Of a stretch of DNA of 64,000 nt, positions 45,286-57,700 are shown in pieces (the first letter of the stretch is position 1; each line of letters starts with the position of its first letter). Source of the stretch: Gerris lacustris (Eukaryota; Arthropoda; Insecta; Hemiptera; Gerridae); NCBI GenBank assembly GCA_951217055.1, contig OX578282.1, positions 21,387,106 through 21,451,105 of the forward strand. Reading direction: 5' to 3'. Below the pieces are notes generated by a model. The model searched no databases. It saw nothing but the letters and a program-made list of their open reading frames with translations, and had not been told where the DNA came from. The translations under genes and the position numbers were made by a program.

Positions 45286-46566
45286 GATATTTTTTTATCA
45301 AAAAAGAAAGCAAAGGGAACCATACAAAGTTTAAACGCATAAGAATATAAAAATTTAATTCATACGTCATCGCAATATTTTGGTACATAATATGATATAA
45401 TGCACTTATTTTAAAAGAGTAAATAATCAAAACAAAATCCCATGAGATGGTTTCAATTACACTAGCAATAGCAATATACTATATATGTACTTCATAACCA
45501 GTAAATAGTAATGTTATTAAACAAATATGAACTTAATAACTAGTAAACACCTAATATCAAATACCTTTAGCGCTTTAGGAATATAACGGTATACGAATAA
45601 CAACAAATATTGTCATTCGAATTTTAAGCATAAATAGACGCAATTTTGTGTGAGGCGTTAACATAAATATATAAAGTAACACAACAATTTTATATTGTTT
45701 AATTACTTTTTATTATCCTCTCTAGTCATAATTATGAAATGGTACCTCAAAATCTCAGTCAACAACCAATTATTTGTAAATTATATCAAATATAATTTAG
45801 CACTAGGGTCAGTATGCAATTCCAACTCTTTAAAGGTATTTTTAGTAATGAATTGACATAGTTTAAACATGGATTGATTTTTAACTTTGATAAAAAACAT
45901 TTTTTTTTGTAAAAATAAGCTTAAAGTAAAAATTGTATTTGGTTGTTTTTTTTTTTGTTTTTTTTATCAATGTTTCGTAGTAAAGGTGGGTTACAAGTTA
46001 TAGAGAAAAGAATGTAGGAGGTGGAACATGAGTGACTTTTAGTTTTATCTATACCTAGGTGAATCGTGTAATCGGTGTAATCGGTGAGCAGGGTAAATCC
46101 GACCTTACAACCGATAGGTGACTTCGCGTAAATCTATTTCATTTATAACTTCTCCCTTTAAAAAAATAAAATATAAAAATAGTTCACCTTTTCTCTCATA
46201 GTAATCGCTAGTGTTCACTGACTCATTTCAAAATGACAAAATCGTATAAAAAGTAGACTAAAACAAAACTAATCAAAACCAATTTCATGTAATGTTAGAG
46301 CGAAAGAACTCTTTGAACTTCTTAAGATGCTTAACTATGATTTAATTTAAACTGCGAATATTATTTTTGATATTAGTAGTTCAAGGGTCTCGCTTATAAT
46401 TATATAGGTAAATTAATATAAACAAATTGATATTTTTTTTTCTAGTATGGTCCTATTATAAACTCATCAATAGTTGTTTATTTTTAGAAACATTCTATGA
46501 TTTAGAATGTTCATATGTGTTAAGTATCTAAATTGGTATTCGATTTCATAGTACTCTTTCTCTGTC
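45286..46566. other. Unassigned AT-rich DNA
   Basis: No supported gene. The 98-codon minus frame at 45134-45430 overlaps the repeat and has no domain. Confidence 0.4.
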
Positions 46567-46574
46567 ACTCCACG

Positions 46575-48121
46575 CAGGGGTGTCCATCCCCCCCAAGTAT
46601 GATGGCGCACTCCCCCCCAAAACAAACCAACCCCACAGTGGCGTATCCAGCAGCTAGGTTAGGAGGGGGGAGGGCATTCGCAATGGGAACAAGAAAAGGT
46701 AACTATTTATTCAACAAAGCAGCCCCCCCCCCCTCCCCCCCCCTCCCCCAAAAAAATGTACAACGTATAAACAAAAAATCTCCGCTTCCAAGTGACAACA
46801 ACTGTTTTAGAACGTATTCGGTAGAAAACGTATATGCTGATGCTTACCGCGGTACAATATTTCACAGTTAGTCATGGGAGTCGTCTGCAGTTAATTAATG
46901 GGGGGGGGACTTTTGGTGGGGGGTCCGGGGGCCCTCCCCCGGGAAATTTTGAAAATAAGACCTCTCAAAACAGCGTTTTTTTGCATTTCTGAGGTGAAAT
47001 TGAATATGAGGATCAAACGGCTACAACTTTTAAATTAGGGAAAATTTAGAAAAATCTTACAGGTAAAAGTTGAAGAACATAAGGCGTAGTTTAATATAAA
47101 AAAAATGATTCCACCCTTCTAATGGTCCATATTGACCCTTTGATCAATATTCCCCTTAACCCCATATTTTAAATTATTTTTCTAAAAAGGGGTAAAATGC
47201 CCATTTTGGAAAGCAATATATAATTTTTATATAAGTATTGCACATAAGCTCTAAGCATTTTTATTTAAACGATTTTTTTTTCGATTCATTATTTCGTTTT
47301 AAAAACAAAGTTGGTAAGTATAGGCCTCCCAAATCTTAACAAAAATAACACGCCACGGCTCACGGGTCACTCACTACGTACGTTTTTTCAACTTTTGTCA
47401 GGCTAATGACGATCACTGAAAGCTTCTATACTAAGACAAAGCCTAGACTAGACCGATATTCATTTTCATAACGTGAGAATGCAGTTAGAGTTGTCTAAAA
47501 TAAAAATCCCGTCAAGTATTTGCCAGCAAGTTACTAAAAGGGTTTCTTCGGTAATAAAAATTCATAAATAGAACATTTTTTTTTTTTTTTAATAAAATAC
47601 ACTTTTGGGAAGCAAGGTGTACATAATATATTATCCTTTAGATATCTTAGGTACCTATATGCACTTTTTTGTTCTAAGATACGACGGACGGACGGATGAA
47701 CTACCAAAAGCATAAGGGTTTCTAGGATAACCTTAAAAATGAGACGCACAGGCTAGAGCCTATTAAGTTGGCTTTTAAATTTGGTTGAGAAGGCAGAGAG
47801 AGTGAGACGAGACGACAATGTTTATCTAAACAACCCCCTCGTGTAAAACCGGGTTCTGTTTAACTCTTTGAATTACACCTACCTCCTAGAAAACAACTTT
47901 TTTTTCTTACTTAGAATAATTATCGCTCGCATATCTTAAAGATTATAAAGTATATTAGTTCCATAGTTATCATCAAAAACCTACGAAAGGTATGAGAGTT
48001 ACTGCAAACTAGTAAACATTTTGTATTTTTTTCGAATCCCCCCCAAATTTTTTCAATTCCCCCCCAATTTTTTTTTCAATGGCGCAACTTGCGCCATCCA
48101 ACCCCCCTGTGGACGGCCCTG
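46575..48121. mobile_element. hAT-like non-autonomous element B
   Basis: The exact 8-base duplication ACTCCACG lies at 46567-46574 and 48122-48129. Termini CAGGGGTGTCCA (left) and TGGACGGCCCTG (right) are inverted with two differences, and both are followed inward by C/G runs and a GATGGCGCA word. Interior: C-rich stretches, and a CAGTGGCGTATCC end at 46636 that looks like the start of another hAT-type element. No transposase. Confidence 0.8.
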
Positions 48122-48307
48122 ACTCCACGTATATTAAAAAGTAATTGTCATTGTCAGGCCAATACAATACAATATAATCAATGATATATTATTTATATAT
48201 TTATAATGTTTTTAATTGGCTTTGGACAACCAAAGTCATTTAATTCCAGGTACTGATATTTTATCTATACTAGTAGGTACTATAAAGGGGTAAAATTGAG
48301 TATAATG

Positions 48308-48540
48308 TTCGTTGAAAGGAGGTAATCTCTGGAACTTCTGATCCAATTTTGAAATTTTTTTCACTGATATAAAGCTAAAGAATTCTCGAGTGGCAGGCTG
48401 TTTTATTTTATTTATTTTTTATTATTATCTATGTATGTATATTGTATATTTGTAGGAGATAATATCTAGAACTACTAATCCGAGTATGAATTTTTTTTTA
48501 CTGATGGAAAACTGCACTATTCCTGAACATAGACTATTTA
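48308..48540. mobile_element. Helitron-like fragments
   Basis: Two diverged copies of 'ggaggtaatctctggaact' then 'ctgatcc' and 'tttttcactgat', at about 48318-48400 and 48453-48510. This phrase is typical of arthropod non-autonomous Helitrons (recalled, not searched). No terminus is present. Confidence 0.4.
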
Positions 48541-48994
48541 CTTTTCCTCACCTATGGTAGAAAAAGTTTTGTTTTCATCCAAACATTTTATTTTCCTAAT
48601 TTCAACTGAATTATTAGCTCTGGGTGTTTTTAAGATTTTTTAAGGTTTTCAGCATGACGTATTTGTTTTTATGTAAGTGTGTTATCATCGTAGCACCCAG
48701 GGTATTTAACACAGAGAGTTGAAACTTGGCAGAAAAATCAGTTTACTTCAAATCCTTACTTCTAGTTGTGCAGCCCGGAAAATCAACATTTTCCGCCATC
48801 TAGGTTGAGTAAACAAAAACATTTAAAAATCAAAAAGTGGTCCGATCGAGTTGAAATTTGGCACGAATATACCTCTCTGTATGACAAACAAATCCACCAA
48901 ACCTAATTTTGATATTTGACAGAGTTATAATACCGAAAGCATAAATACGTTTTTGACGTATAGCATACCGTTAAAAACGGTAAAAAAATAAGAA
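48541..48994. repeat. Unclassified repeat-like stretch
   Basis: Contains 'cgagttgaaatttggcacg' and similar phrasing seen in other repeats here ('aaatttggcatgt' at 27450 and 29100). No termini were found. Confidence 0.35.
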
Positions 48995-49403
48995 AGAAAT
49001 ATAAAAAAAATGTTTTTCTCATTGAATAGATGAAGTTAGATTTTTTCCCCAACCTAAAATTCCAATTTTAAATTTAAAGTTCACGTTTACGCGAGCGTTG
49101 CTCGTGAACGCTTGGACGGATAACGTTGTCCAACGAACTCGCCTGGGTATTGGTAAAATGAGCATGTCTACCAAATTTCATCAAAATCGGTCGACATTTA
49201 CTCAAGTTATCGTCGCACGTTTCATAAATCGCGGACACACAGACCGACAGACAGACAGACAGACAGACACGAGACCAAAAATGTTCCCTGATGTCTGAAA
49301 CGGATTTCTGTCTTGGAATTTTTGAAATCGGAGACATAAAAGTTTTTCGTTCTCAAAAGTGAACACAATGCTTCCGTTACCTTCGGTAAGCTCGGAAGCA
49401 ATA

Positions 49404-49405
<2 letters not shown>
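48995..49405 (-). repeat. CTTCCGAGCTTACC family, inverted full copy
   Basis: Close inverted copy of 18650-19110, ending 'ttcggtaagctcggaagcaa' at about 49383-49402. It is joined directly to a TA microsatellite. The GACAGACAGACAGACA stretch at about 49242-49268 is an expanded version of the same place in the other copy. Confidence 0.75.

Positions 49406-49447
<42 letters not shown>
49406..49447. repeat. (TA)n microsatellite
   Basis: About 20 TA dinucleotides abutting the end of the preceding repeat. Confidence 0.95.
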
Positions 49448-49455
<8 letters not shown>

Positions 49456-49610
49456 TAAATGATCATAAAAAAATCAGTTCGTTCAAAACGGTCATCCATC
49501 CAAGTACTATCCACGCCCAATACTGTTTCCTCCTCCTGCTTAGGAGAGGCCACGGCCACTTTAGTGGTCTCCGAAGTGAGAAAAGTTTTTAATTATTATT
49601 ATGATCGTTA

Positions 49611-49949
49611 ATAATTGTAGGATAGTTCGAGGTAATCTCTGGAACTACTGATCCGATTAAGGAAGCAATGTAAGGCATTATTAAGTAACGTAAATATTAA
49701 TATTAATAATAGATGATTTCCACACAAGGATACGACATCTGTGGGAGGGGGGAAAACTGTTTCTACAGGAGTCTCAGTCAATTACATAATTAAGGATATC
49801 ATCTAAAAGGAGGGGGTACAGAAATAATGGGGGAGGGATACAGGATACAGGAAACTGGGGAACCTAGACATTTTCACTTTGTAAAACATCAAGTAAACCA
49901 TTAAATTATAAATAACATACTCTGAAGTGGAGCACGGGCGTCCGGCTAG
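49611..49949 (+). mobile_element. Helitron-like fragment with CTAG end
   Basis: Begins 'gaggtaatctctggaactac' and 'tgatccgatt', contains G-rich stretches, and ends 'gtggagcacgggcgtccgg' then CTAG (49946-49949) followed by T. An ending of a short hairpin, CTAG and T fits a Helitron 3' end. The 5' TC end was not located. Confidence 0.5.
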
Positions 49950-50455
49950 TATTTAATAATTTATTATATCAATTGGAAAAATAATTTATTTAGAGCGTTT
50001 ATTTTACGGTTGAGTGATCTATGATAGCTAAACATCGATATCTTCGATGTTTAACTATTGAGTCGAACAACATCTATGTTTTCTCTGACATCGATGTTTT
50101 CGATACATCTACATAATTCTAGTTAATTTTTGTCATTGTTTAATTTTCTAAGCTACACCAGATATTAGTAAATCAGGATTGAGCAGGATTATAAGATGAA
50201 GGATGAACTAAATAGAGAAATACTTAACTAAGAATAGGTTACCGATGGTGAACATGAGATAGGCTGATAAAGTAAGGGGCTTAGATGGCAGATGGTTCAA
50301 AAACCAGTTGAATTATTTACCATCCTACCAAACCGTGTAAAATCGAGTATAATCACAGCTCAAGAGATATTTTTTAATTAAGAAATAATAACGACGATTG
50401 ATTAAAATTATAATAATAACAATTTTATTATTATGAATTTATTATTAGGTTTTAT
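49950..50455. other. Unassigned DNA with small hairpin
   Basis: AAACATCGA..TCGATGTTT at about 50032-50055 is a 9-bp hairpin, with related 'catcgatgttttcgat' copies just downstream. Otherwise nothing. Confidence 0.4.
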
Positions 50456-50630
50456 TTATATATATTATGATACAAAGCTATATCCCCGGTTGTGAGTTCG
50501 AATCCCAGAGGGGTGAGACATGTTTCACACTGATGATTTCACCGATTAGATGAGTAAAGTGGCCGGATAACCCCGTCCTGTAATGACCTATGACCTAAGC
50601 TGTCGAACGGGACTAAGAAAAAAAAATGGT
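50456..50630 (+). repeat. SINE-like fragment with box B
   Basis: A box-B-like GAGTTCGAATCCC at about 50494-50506 is followed by a body 'gtggccggataaccccgtcc' and an A-run end near 50621. 'cccgtcctgtaat' also occurs at 17230. No intact box A was seen. Confidence 0.5.
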
Positions 50631-53018
50631 CTGTTCCTTTTAAATGTCTTTTAAGAAGAACTGATAGTTCAATTGAGAAAATGAACAGATTATGTATAAT
50701 ATTTTCACTGAAATCGGAGAAATTTTTCTTATATTATAATCATAATTTCCACGAAATTTACTTCTTTGATAATGAGAAGACTCCTTTAATAAATTACTAA
50801 TTTGTAAACTTCATAGAATGAAATTGATTGAAGAACTTATAACAGGATGGAAATTATAGTGAATTCTTAAATTGTGTAAGAAAAATATACAACTATTGCC
50901 GTTAAGTAATAGGACCAATAATTACTTTATATACACAAAATAATGAAAATCCTATTATAATTAGATATTAGCAGTAAGTGAAATCATTAAATCTTAAGTA
51001 TTAAACATTGCAAGAAGTTTATATAAAATTTAAGTAATTAATTTAAGTTTATTAAAATTCTTAGAAAATAATGAAAATTATGTTATGTAGCTTTCTATAT
51101 TTATCCATTAAGAACTTGCTAACTTGTTTTCCTACGTACATCTTTTATATACTAATATATAGTTTAAACCTTAGATACTAATTATTATAGTCGCAGTATT
51201 TCCGAGATTAAATTTAATAATTTAAAATTTTTATATTTCAAGTAAGTATGAGGCACGAAGGACTAGAATTGATAAAAGTTGTTTTCTTTTTTAGGAGACG
51301 TAAAATTCGGATTAATGAATAATTAAGGTTGGGTATGTTGGACAAATTAATGAGAAATTAATTAAACGAGAATACGCAAAGCTCAAGAGGAAGATGAAGA
51401 GGTATTTAATTGACAAAAAGAAAATAAAATACCTCGTCGAATTAAAAAATTGAGGTTTTTTTAATTAAAGGAGTCAAAAAGTTTGAACAATGAAAAGTGG
51501 GTAACCTTTCAAATCTACTAACGTTTTACTATAGGGTTTTCTTTTAGGGTGCTTGATATGTTCAATGCTTGACATGCCAAACCTTTTCTAGCTCCCTAAT
51601 GCAGTACAGATAAGACAGGATCACATTAACGTGCTCCTTGCCATGACCCATAATCCTCAATTTTTTCAGTACTTGACATCTGAGGTAAAAAAACAATTTT
51701 CCTTTCAAAACCTCTACATGATCCTGTAACAATCTTTTATAAAAGAGATATCTTATGATTTTCGTAAATTTCATTTTAACCACTTTAATAAAGTGCTATT
51801 CACTTATTATATAAGTAGATTAATCATGGGTCTGGCAATTGACTCCTGAATCAGCGGAACCCTTCTTTTAAATAAATAAGGGTTTTATTATTAAAGTCTA
51901 TAAACCTAAAAGGAAATGAAAGGGCACTTCTAGTCCAAGACGTACTGTGCGTTTGCTAAATAAAAAACTCAAAATATCAGAGCAATCGAATATTTTAAAA
52001 GAGAAAATTAAAAACGTAACGAATTACGAAACAAATTATGTAAAACAGGCGAATTTTGTATGAGGATATTGTTATAAAGAAACAATAAAATGAAATTCAA
52101 CAAAACGATTTAATGTGTTTTTTTACGTTAGATAAAAACAAAATTTATCAATCAAATGGGTTATTGGTTTAAACAATATACAAAAAAGGAGAGCTTAAGT
52201 TATGCGCATGTTTTGTTCATAACTTTCCATATTGTTTAAATGCATAAGAAGAGTTATTGGATTCCGGGTTTAGAGAACCATTCTTCACTCGTTGCCGAGT
52301 TTATTTATATTCATGAAAGAATTTTATAAAGGGCCGTGAGGAGTGAATAATCTAAGGAGTCTATGCATGTAGAGGTTGGCGGGCTAGAACCCTAATGTGA
52401 TTTGTCAATATCAGGAGGCCCTAGGCCCTATGTGAAGGGGGAAAGCATCATTCCAAGAGCAGGGTTCGGCCCTTTCCTATACTCATGCATTATTTAAGGA
52501 CATGCTTCGTAGATGGAAAGGGAAAAAACCTCACCTTCGTGACCATTACCTTTCTCAATTCCCTACCTAATACATGTTTACAGCTAAAATATCTTCAGAT
52601 CTTGTGAAAAGATCTGGTACATGAGACAAAACTTGAAACATATCATATTCCACCAAAACAGATTCAACTTGAAATTTCAGTGAAGATAACTTTTCCTACC
52701 TAAAGAGAACTAAGCTTTAAATTTGGAATGAGGTAAGTTGGAAAAAAATTGTAAGAGGAGTAGTTTTTGAAATATTTAGAGATTGCATTTCAAATGCTTT
52801 CAGCAATGGTCATGGTCATAGATGATTTGAAATTGACCCAAAGAGATGTTAATATAACGTATGCGCAGCTAGTCTTTCTGAACTACATAAATTTACCATA
52901 ACTAAGAATTTTACACATAGAATCGATAGAGGTTCTAGAAAATTGCGAATCGCATCCGGTAACATATATCATGGAATAACTTTAAAAAAAAAATTGAGGA
53001 AAAGCTAAATTAAAAAAA
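50631..53018. other. Unassigned AT-rich DNA
   Basis: No gene supported. The minus frame at 51562-51783 (73 codons) has a start and stop but no recognisable domain. About 52330-52560 is GC-richer without identifiable content. Confidence 0.4.
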
Positions 53019-53598
53019 TCGGTCCAGTACAACTCAGACAAACTTTTTCATATTCGAGTTCATAATTACTTATTCCAGTGCTTCCATTAGATTTCGAGTA
53101 GGTACATTTAATTAATATTGTACATTTTATCAAAATTTATTATAAAAATAACACCTCCTCGCCGGGAACTCGAACCCGGCCTCTCTCCGTCTGCGCTTTA
53201 AGCCATTTTCCTAGGAACAGCTTATATCGTATTTAAATGGACTAAATGTTCTATTTTTTTTATTTTTTTATATAATATATAAAAATCGTCGTAACCGTTA
53301 AACGTTTTTTCAGAGTTTATGTGGGTAGCACCCCTAAATTTGAAGCTAAAATTCATTTCTCAATTTCGCCTTGGGGTATGACTTTCTGATCATGTATGCC
53401 AAATTTCGTCAAAATTGCCCAATAGTTTAGGCTCTACGCGTCTGCAAAGATGACAGACGACAAACGACACACAACAGACAAACATTTTTTAAAAACCCCT
53501 TTGGACTTAGGGGACCTCAAACCGTATACATCATCAAAATCTCAAAATTGAATTTTCGTGCCATCAAAATACATTCTCTTTATAAGAGAAAGTAAAAA
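53019..53598 (-). repeat. tRNA-box dispersed repeat, copy 3
   Basis: Starts TCGGTCCAG and ends 'tataagagaaagtaaaaa'. Box B is altered (GGTTCGAGTTCC as complement of about 53164-53175). A segment after the box is shortened relative to copies 1 and 2. Strand refers to the Pol III boxes. Confidence 0.7.
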
Positions 53599-53915
53599 GG
53601 GGCGAAATAAAAAGAGAGTGGATTGTATTAACTAAAGAATATAGAAATAATATATACATATCTACGTTGGAACAATTACTGTATACGTATAGTCTTCGCT
53701 TAAAATTCTTTGCTTATATATATGCTGCAATGACCAATGCTTCAACAAAAATTCTATGAAATTTCTATCGACTAATAGCCCAAAAAAAAAAAATAATCGC
53801 TTGGGTTTTCAATGGGGGGAGTGTCATTCCTACTAATTAATTATGTACGGATGTTAAATATCCTGATGTTAACTCAAAGGTATAACTTGCAACTTCTTTA
53901 TTTTATTGTAGATGT
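53599..53915. other. Unassigned AT-rich DNA
   Basis: Nothing recognisable. Confidence 0.4.
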
Positions 53916-54735
53916 GGGAATGTCTATGGAGGTCATCTCATTGAACAATACAAATAGCCTCTCCACGTAATCAGTTTATTTTAAATAACAAAGCAACTTT
54001 CAGCCTTCATAAGGCCATCATCAGTGAGTGAGATATTTGACTTCTTCAAGTTTGCGTTAATATGAAAACTGTGCAATTTAAATATTATTGCTTCTTCAAA
54101 GTAGAAATGATGTTCGGATTGATTCTTCTGCTGAAATATTTGATTTATTCAAGCTTAAATTAATAAATAAATGCACAATTTAAATATTCTTGCTTCTTCA
54201 AAGTAGAAGTAATATTCAGATTGATTCTCCACCTTAGGGAGGTCGCTTCTAGTTTAGTACACTTCTGCGGAGACCATTCAATGAATAACAGTGTAAGGTT
54301 CTAAGAAGACAGCTTTATTTAGTCATTAAATAGACGTGCATTTTACTTAAACTTATGATTATAAATAACTACACGCATCGCTAATGATCACTTCAACAAG
54401 AGGTTTCTGCGCATATTACGAGAGTTGAGAAATGGCAGCTTGAGAATACACAATACGTCTGAATCTCGATCACGGGGGCTTTCAAATTTCAGTGAAATAT
54501 AAGTAAACTCTCGCAATATACGCAGAAACCTGTTGTTGAATGATCATTAACGATATGTAGTTATCATGTGTAGTAATCATAAGTTTAAGTAAAATACACG
54601 TCTATTTAATGACTAAATAATGCTGTCTTCTCAGAACCTTCTCTGCAGGCACTGATGATGGCCCTATGAAGGCTGAAAGCTGCTTTATTTAAAATAAACT
54701 AATTACATAAGTGGAGAGACTATTTCTATTGTTCA
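53916..54735. mobile_element. Foldback element with internal duplication
   Basis: Inverted arms: 53935-54035 pairs with 54640-54735 (aactttcagccttcat opposite atgaaggctgaaagc; ccatcatcagtg opposite cactgatgatgg). 54296-54425 pairs with about 54500-54640 (taaatagacgtgcattttac opposite gtaaaatacacgtctattta). The left side also holds a direct duplication of about 85 bases (54045-54135 and 54145-54235). Confidence 0.75.
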
Positions 54736-57700
54736 TCTTTATTTTATGGTCCAAATTAAAAACAAAATCTTGAGTCCATTAATTAGGCGATTTTAAAAAT
54801 ATCTTCTTGACATTAAAACACTGTTCAAATGTAAATATTTTCCATTTTAGTTAATTTTATATCGTGAATAAGAACGAATTAGTTTTACATGTGCATCTAA
54901 TAATACCATTTGGGATGCGAAGGTATTAAAAACTCCCGTTATATGTACGCTAAGAAAAAAATTAAGCTTTAATATATAACAGAAATTAAATCAAAAATAC
55001 TAAATACAAGTTTAAACTATTTTTGTAAATGTTTTGACGACAAGAATTTTTTTCGTATGATCAGATTAGAATTTAAATGGAAAAGAGCCTCTATTAATAC
55101 GATTAGTCACATGATAACCACAAACATGATAGAAATTACTGTTTTTCTAGACATTGGTCTATAAATTACTTCCTATCCAATGCTATTTTTAATTGACTCT
55201 AGGAATCGATCGGAAGGAGAAGCGTTAATACATAATATACAAATCACGAACTTGCAATTTACAAAACTGGACTTAAAACTAGGGTAATTACTAAAATGCC
55301 GCCGAATCGCTTCTTTGCAAAGTTTAATCGTAGCAATCTGATTTTGTTACCAAGCTCTTGCTATTAAAACTTCTTCGAAGATATTATATCACTGTCTGTG
55401 GTCGCGGTTGCTCTACATCTGTTATCTACATCTAGCCTCTCAGTTCTTCCGTGCCCTGCTATTAACCGTCTCTTACCTTGCAAGAAACAATAAAAATCTA
55501 TGTGTGCAATTAAAAATCAAGTACTTGGAAGAGGTTTTATGCAGGAGTAGATTTTTTATTGCCTTCATTGGTTCTTCTTTTGCTCCGGTTCCTACTTAGC
55601 GCAAAGGCATTTACCTGTCATTACTGATTATTTTCACAGACCTAATTAAAAGCAATTAAAAAAGGAAGTAATTGTTAATAAATGTCGGTGGAGGGACAAT
55701 GATATACTTTTACAGAAACTCGGTTTCATTACTCTATAATTACTTTGACTATTTTTTTTGTATAATTCAAGTGAAATCAACATTTCAACAAGTCAAATGT
55801 CCCTCGAAAATTAATTTACATTAGATTCGCTTCTACATAATTTCAATTCATCGTTTAATATTGCTTCACTCTTTTGCTAAAGACTTATTAGGTAATTCAA
55901 TGAAAATATAATTCCACTAGAAGCTGAATTAATTGTTTCGATCAAGATTTTTAATGGAACTTATACTGAATGCAACAGTAAGATTAAACTTTCCGTTTTT
56001 GCTGTTGAATTAAGGATTAGTTAAATATTTAGATTCATTTTTTTAATCGTAATAATCGGAGCAGTTTTTGTGAAAAGAAAAATATCTATGAATTTTCATA
56101 GTTTTTTGGTGGGTAGCCGGGCCCTAGACTTTGAGTTAGTAGACTATTTAATTTATTATTATTTTAAGTTTAATTTATGAATACTTGTTATTCATTGTTG
56201 AATATTGTCTATATATATTATCTACATTTCTTTTAGTATGCCAACAGATGACAAATTTCGTCAATATCAATTGATTGTTTTAGGCTCCCTACGTAGACGT
56301 TCTACGCAGACAACCAAGCAAATATGACCGACAGTAATTTAGGAAAAACTTATTGATACTACGAAAAAATATAAATACTATATGGAAAAGCCAAAAATAA
56401 AAGTATAAAGACAGGATTAAATTAAGAGATTCACATTCTAGGAATTAAAAGAGAGTTACCTTCGAAATTGTTTTTAGAAAATTGAATGGAGTGTAAAAAT
56501 CAAAAGAAATTTTCCCGTTAGAAAAAATTGATTTAAAGATATAAGGGAGGCAAGAAAAAAATGAAGGAAATGTAATAGGAAGCGAAGGCTTTGAGATTTT
56601 TTTCTGAATATAATTTAATCTCCTTCGTATATCCTTGAAGAAAAAGAGGATATTCTCTAAAAGACGAGACGAGGATTTTAAAAACAGGATTTTACCAAAA
56701 TTAATATGAAAACAGTTTATGTGCACTCTGTTTTTTAAGATCGTTCTAAAATATACTCAGTGTGTTTTCAGCCTTTTAAAATAAAAATAAGTAAATGTCT
56801 GTCACTATGGAAAAAGGTTTTGATACTTTAAAGAACCATATAATAAACCACGAAAAAATATTAAATCTATTAGTTAAATTTGAGATAATATATTTTCTTA
56901 TACTCTGCAACTATAATTTGAATTTCCGTAGGCTTTCGTGTCCCGTTTGTCATGCAGGCGTAGAAATTAGATGAAATGCCTTAATAGTTTTGTTTCCAAG
57001 CTTTCTAGGAATAAAATCAGGACTATATTATTCATCATTCATTCCGTTACCAAGAATATAATATTTTCCAAATCGTAGTTTGGAGTCTATTTATATATTT
57101 AAAAAATAGCCAATAGAAAGTAAGTAGGTAATATAGTAATAAATAAAAATACTAAAAAAAAGGTATAATAAATAAGAAAATAAACGTCGTAAAAACCAAT
57201 TAGACTGGGAATTCATTAATCATCAACCATGATAGTGCATTAATTTAATTACCAGTCTCTTCTCTCAATGCGCCAGTTGCACCATTTAAGTAAATTTAAT
57301 TAAGTAAATAAAGTTAATTTAAGTTAAGTAAATTTAATAACTCTAGTTCTAGAAAAAAAATAATTAAACAATAAATTCTCGATTTATTTATAGAGCAATA
57401 GTGTGAGGTTTAAGCACTCCAATCAGAAATAAAATCGGCCAACAATCGCGGACGCCGTAAGAGCTCTAAGTCAATTTTTTTTTCGAATAGAAATTTAGCT
57501 CTATTTAAGGTAGAACCGATGAAGGTACCTACGACAAAAAGTCATAGGACCAAAGTTGTAGATCTTTAAAAATCAGTTAGCGCTGGCGCAATCAGCTTGT
57601 CGATACGGCTTACTTTTTAGCCACAATAAGCCTCCAAAAAACTTAAGGGGGGGTTAATTTTTTAAAGGGGGTAAAAATGTATTTTTTTAACTTTTCAGAT

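Noticed and set aside
46533..46871. 112-codon proline-rich plus frame
   Set aside because: Created by C-rich subterminal runs of hAT-like element B.
55408..55599. 63-codon frame in relatively GC-richer DNA
   Set aside because: No domain, splice sites or repeat identity could be supported.
56445..56726. 93-codon minus frame
   Set aside because: AT-driven Phe/Ser/Ile composition, no domain and no conserved neighbours.
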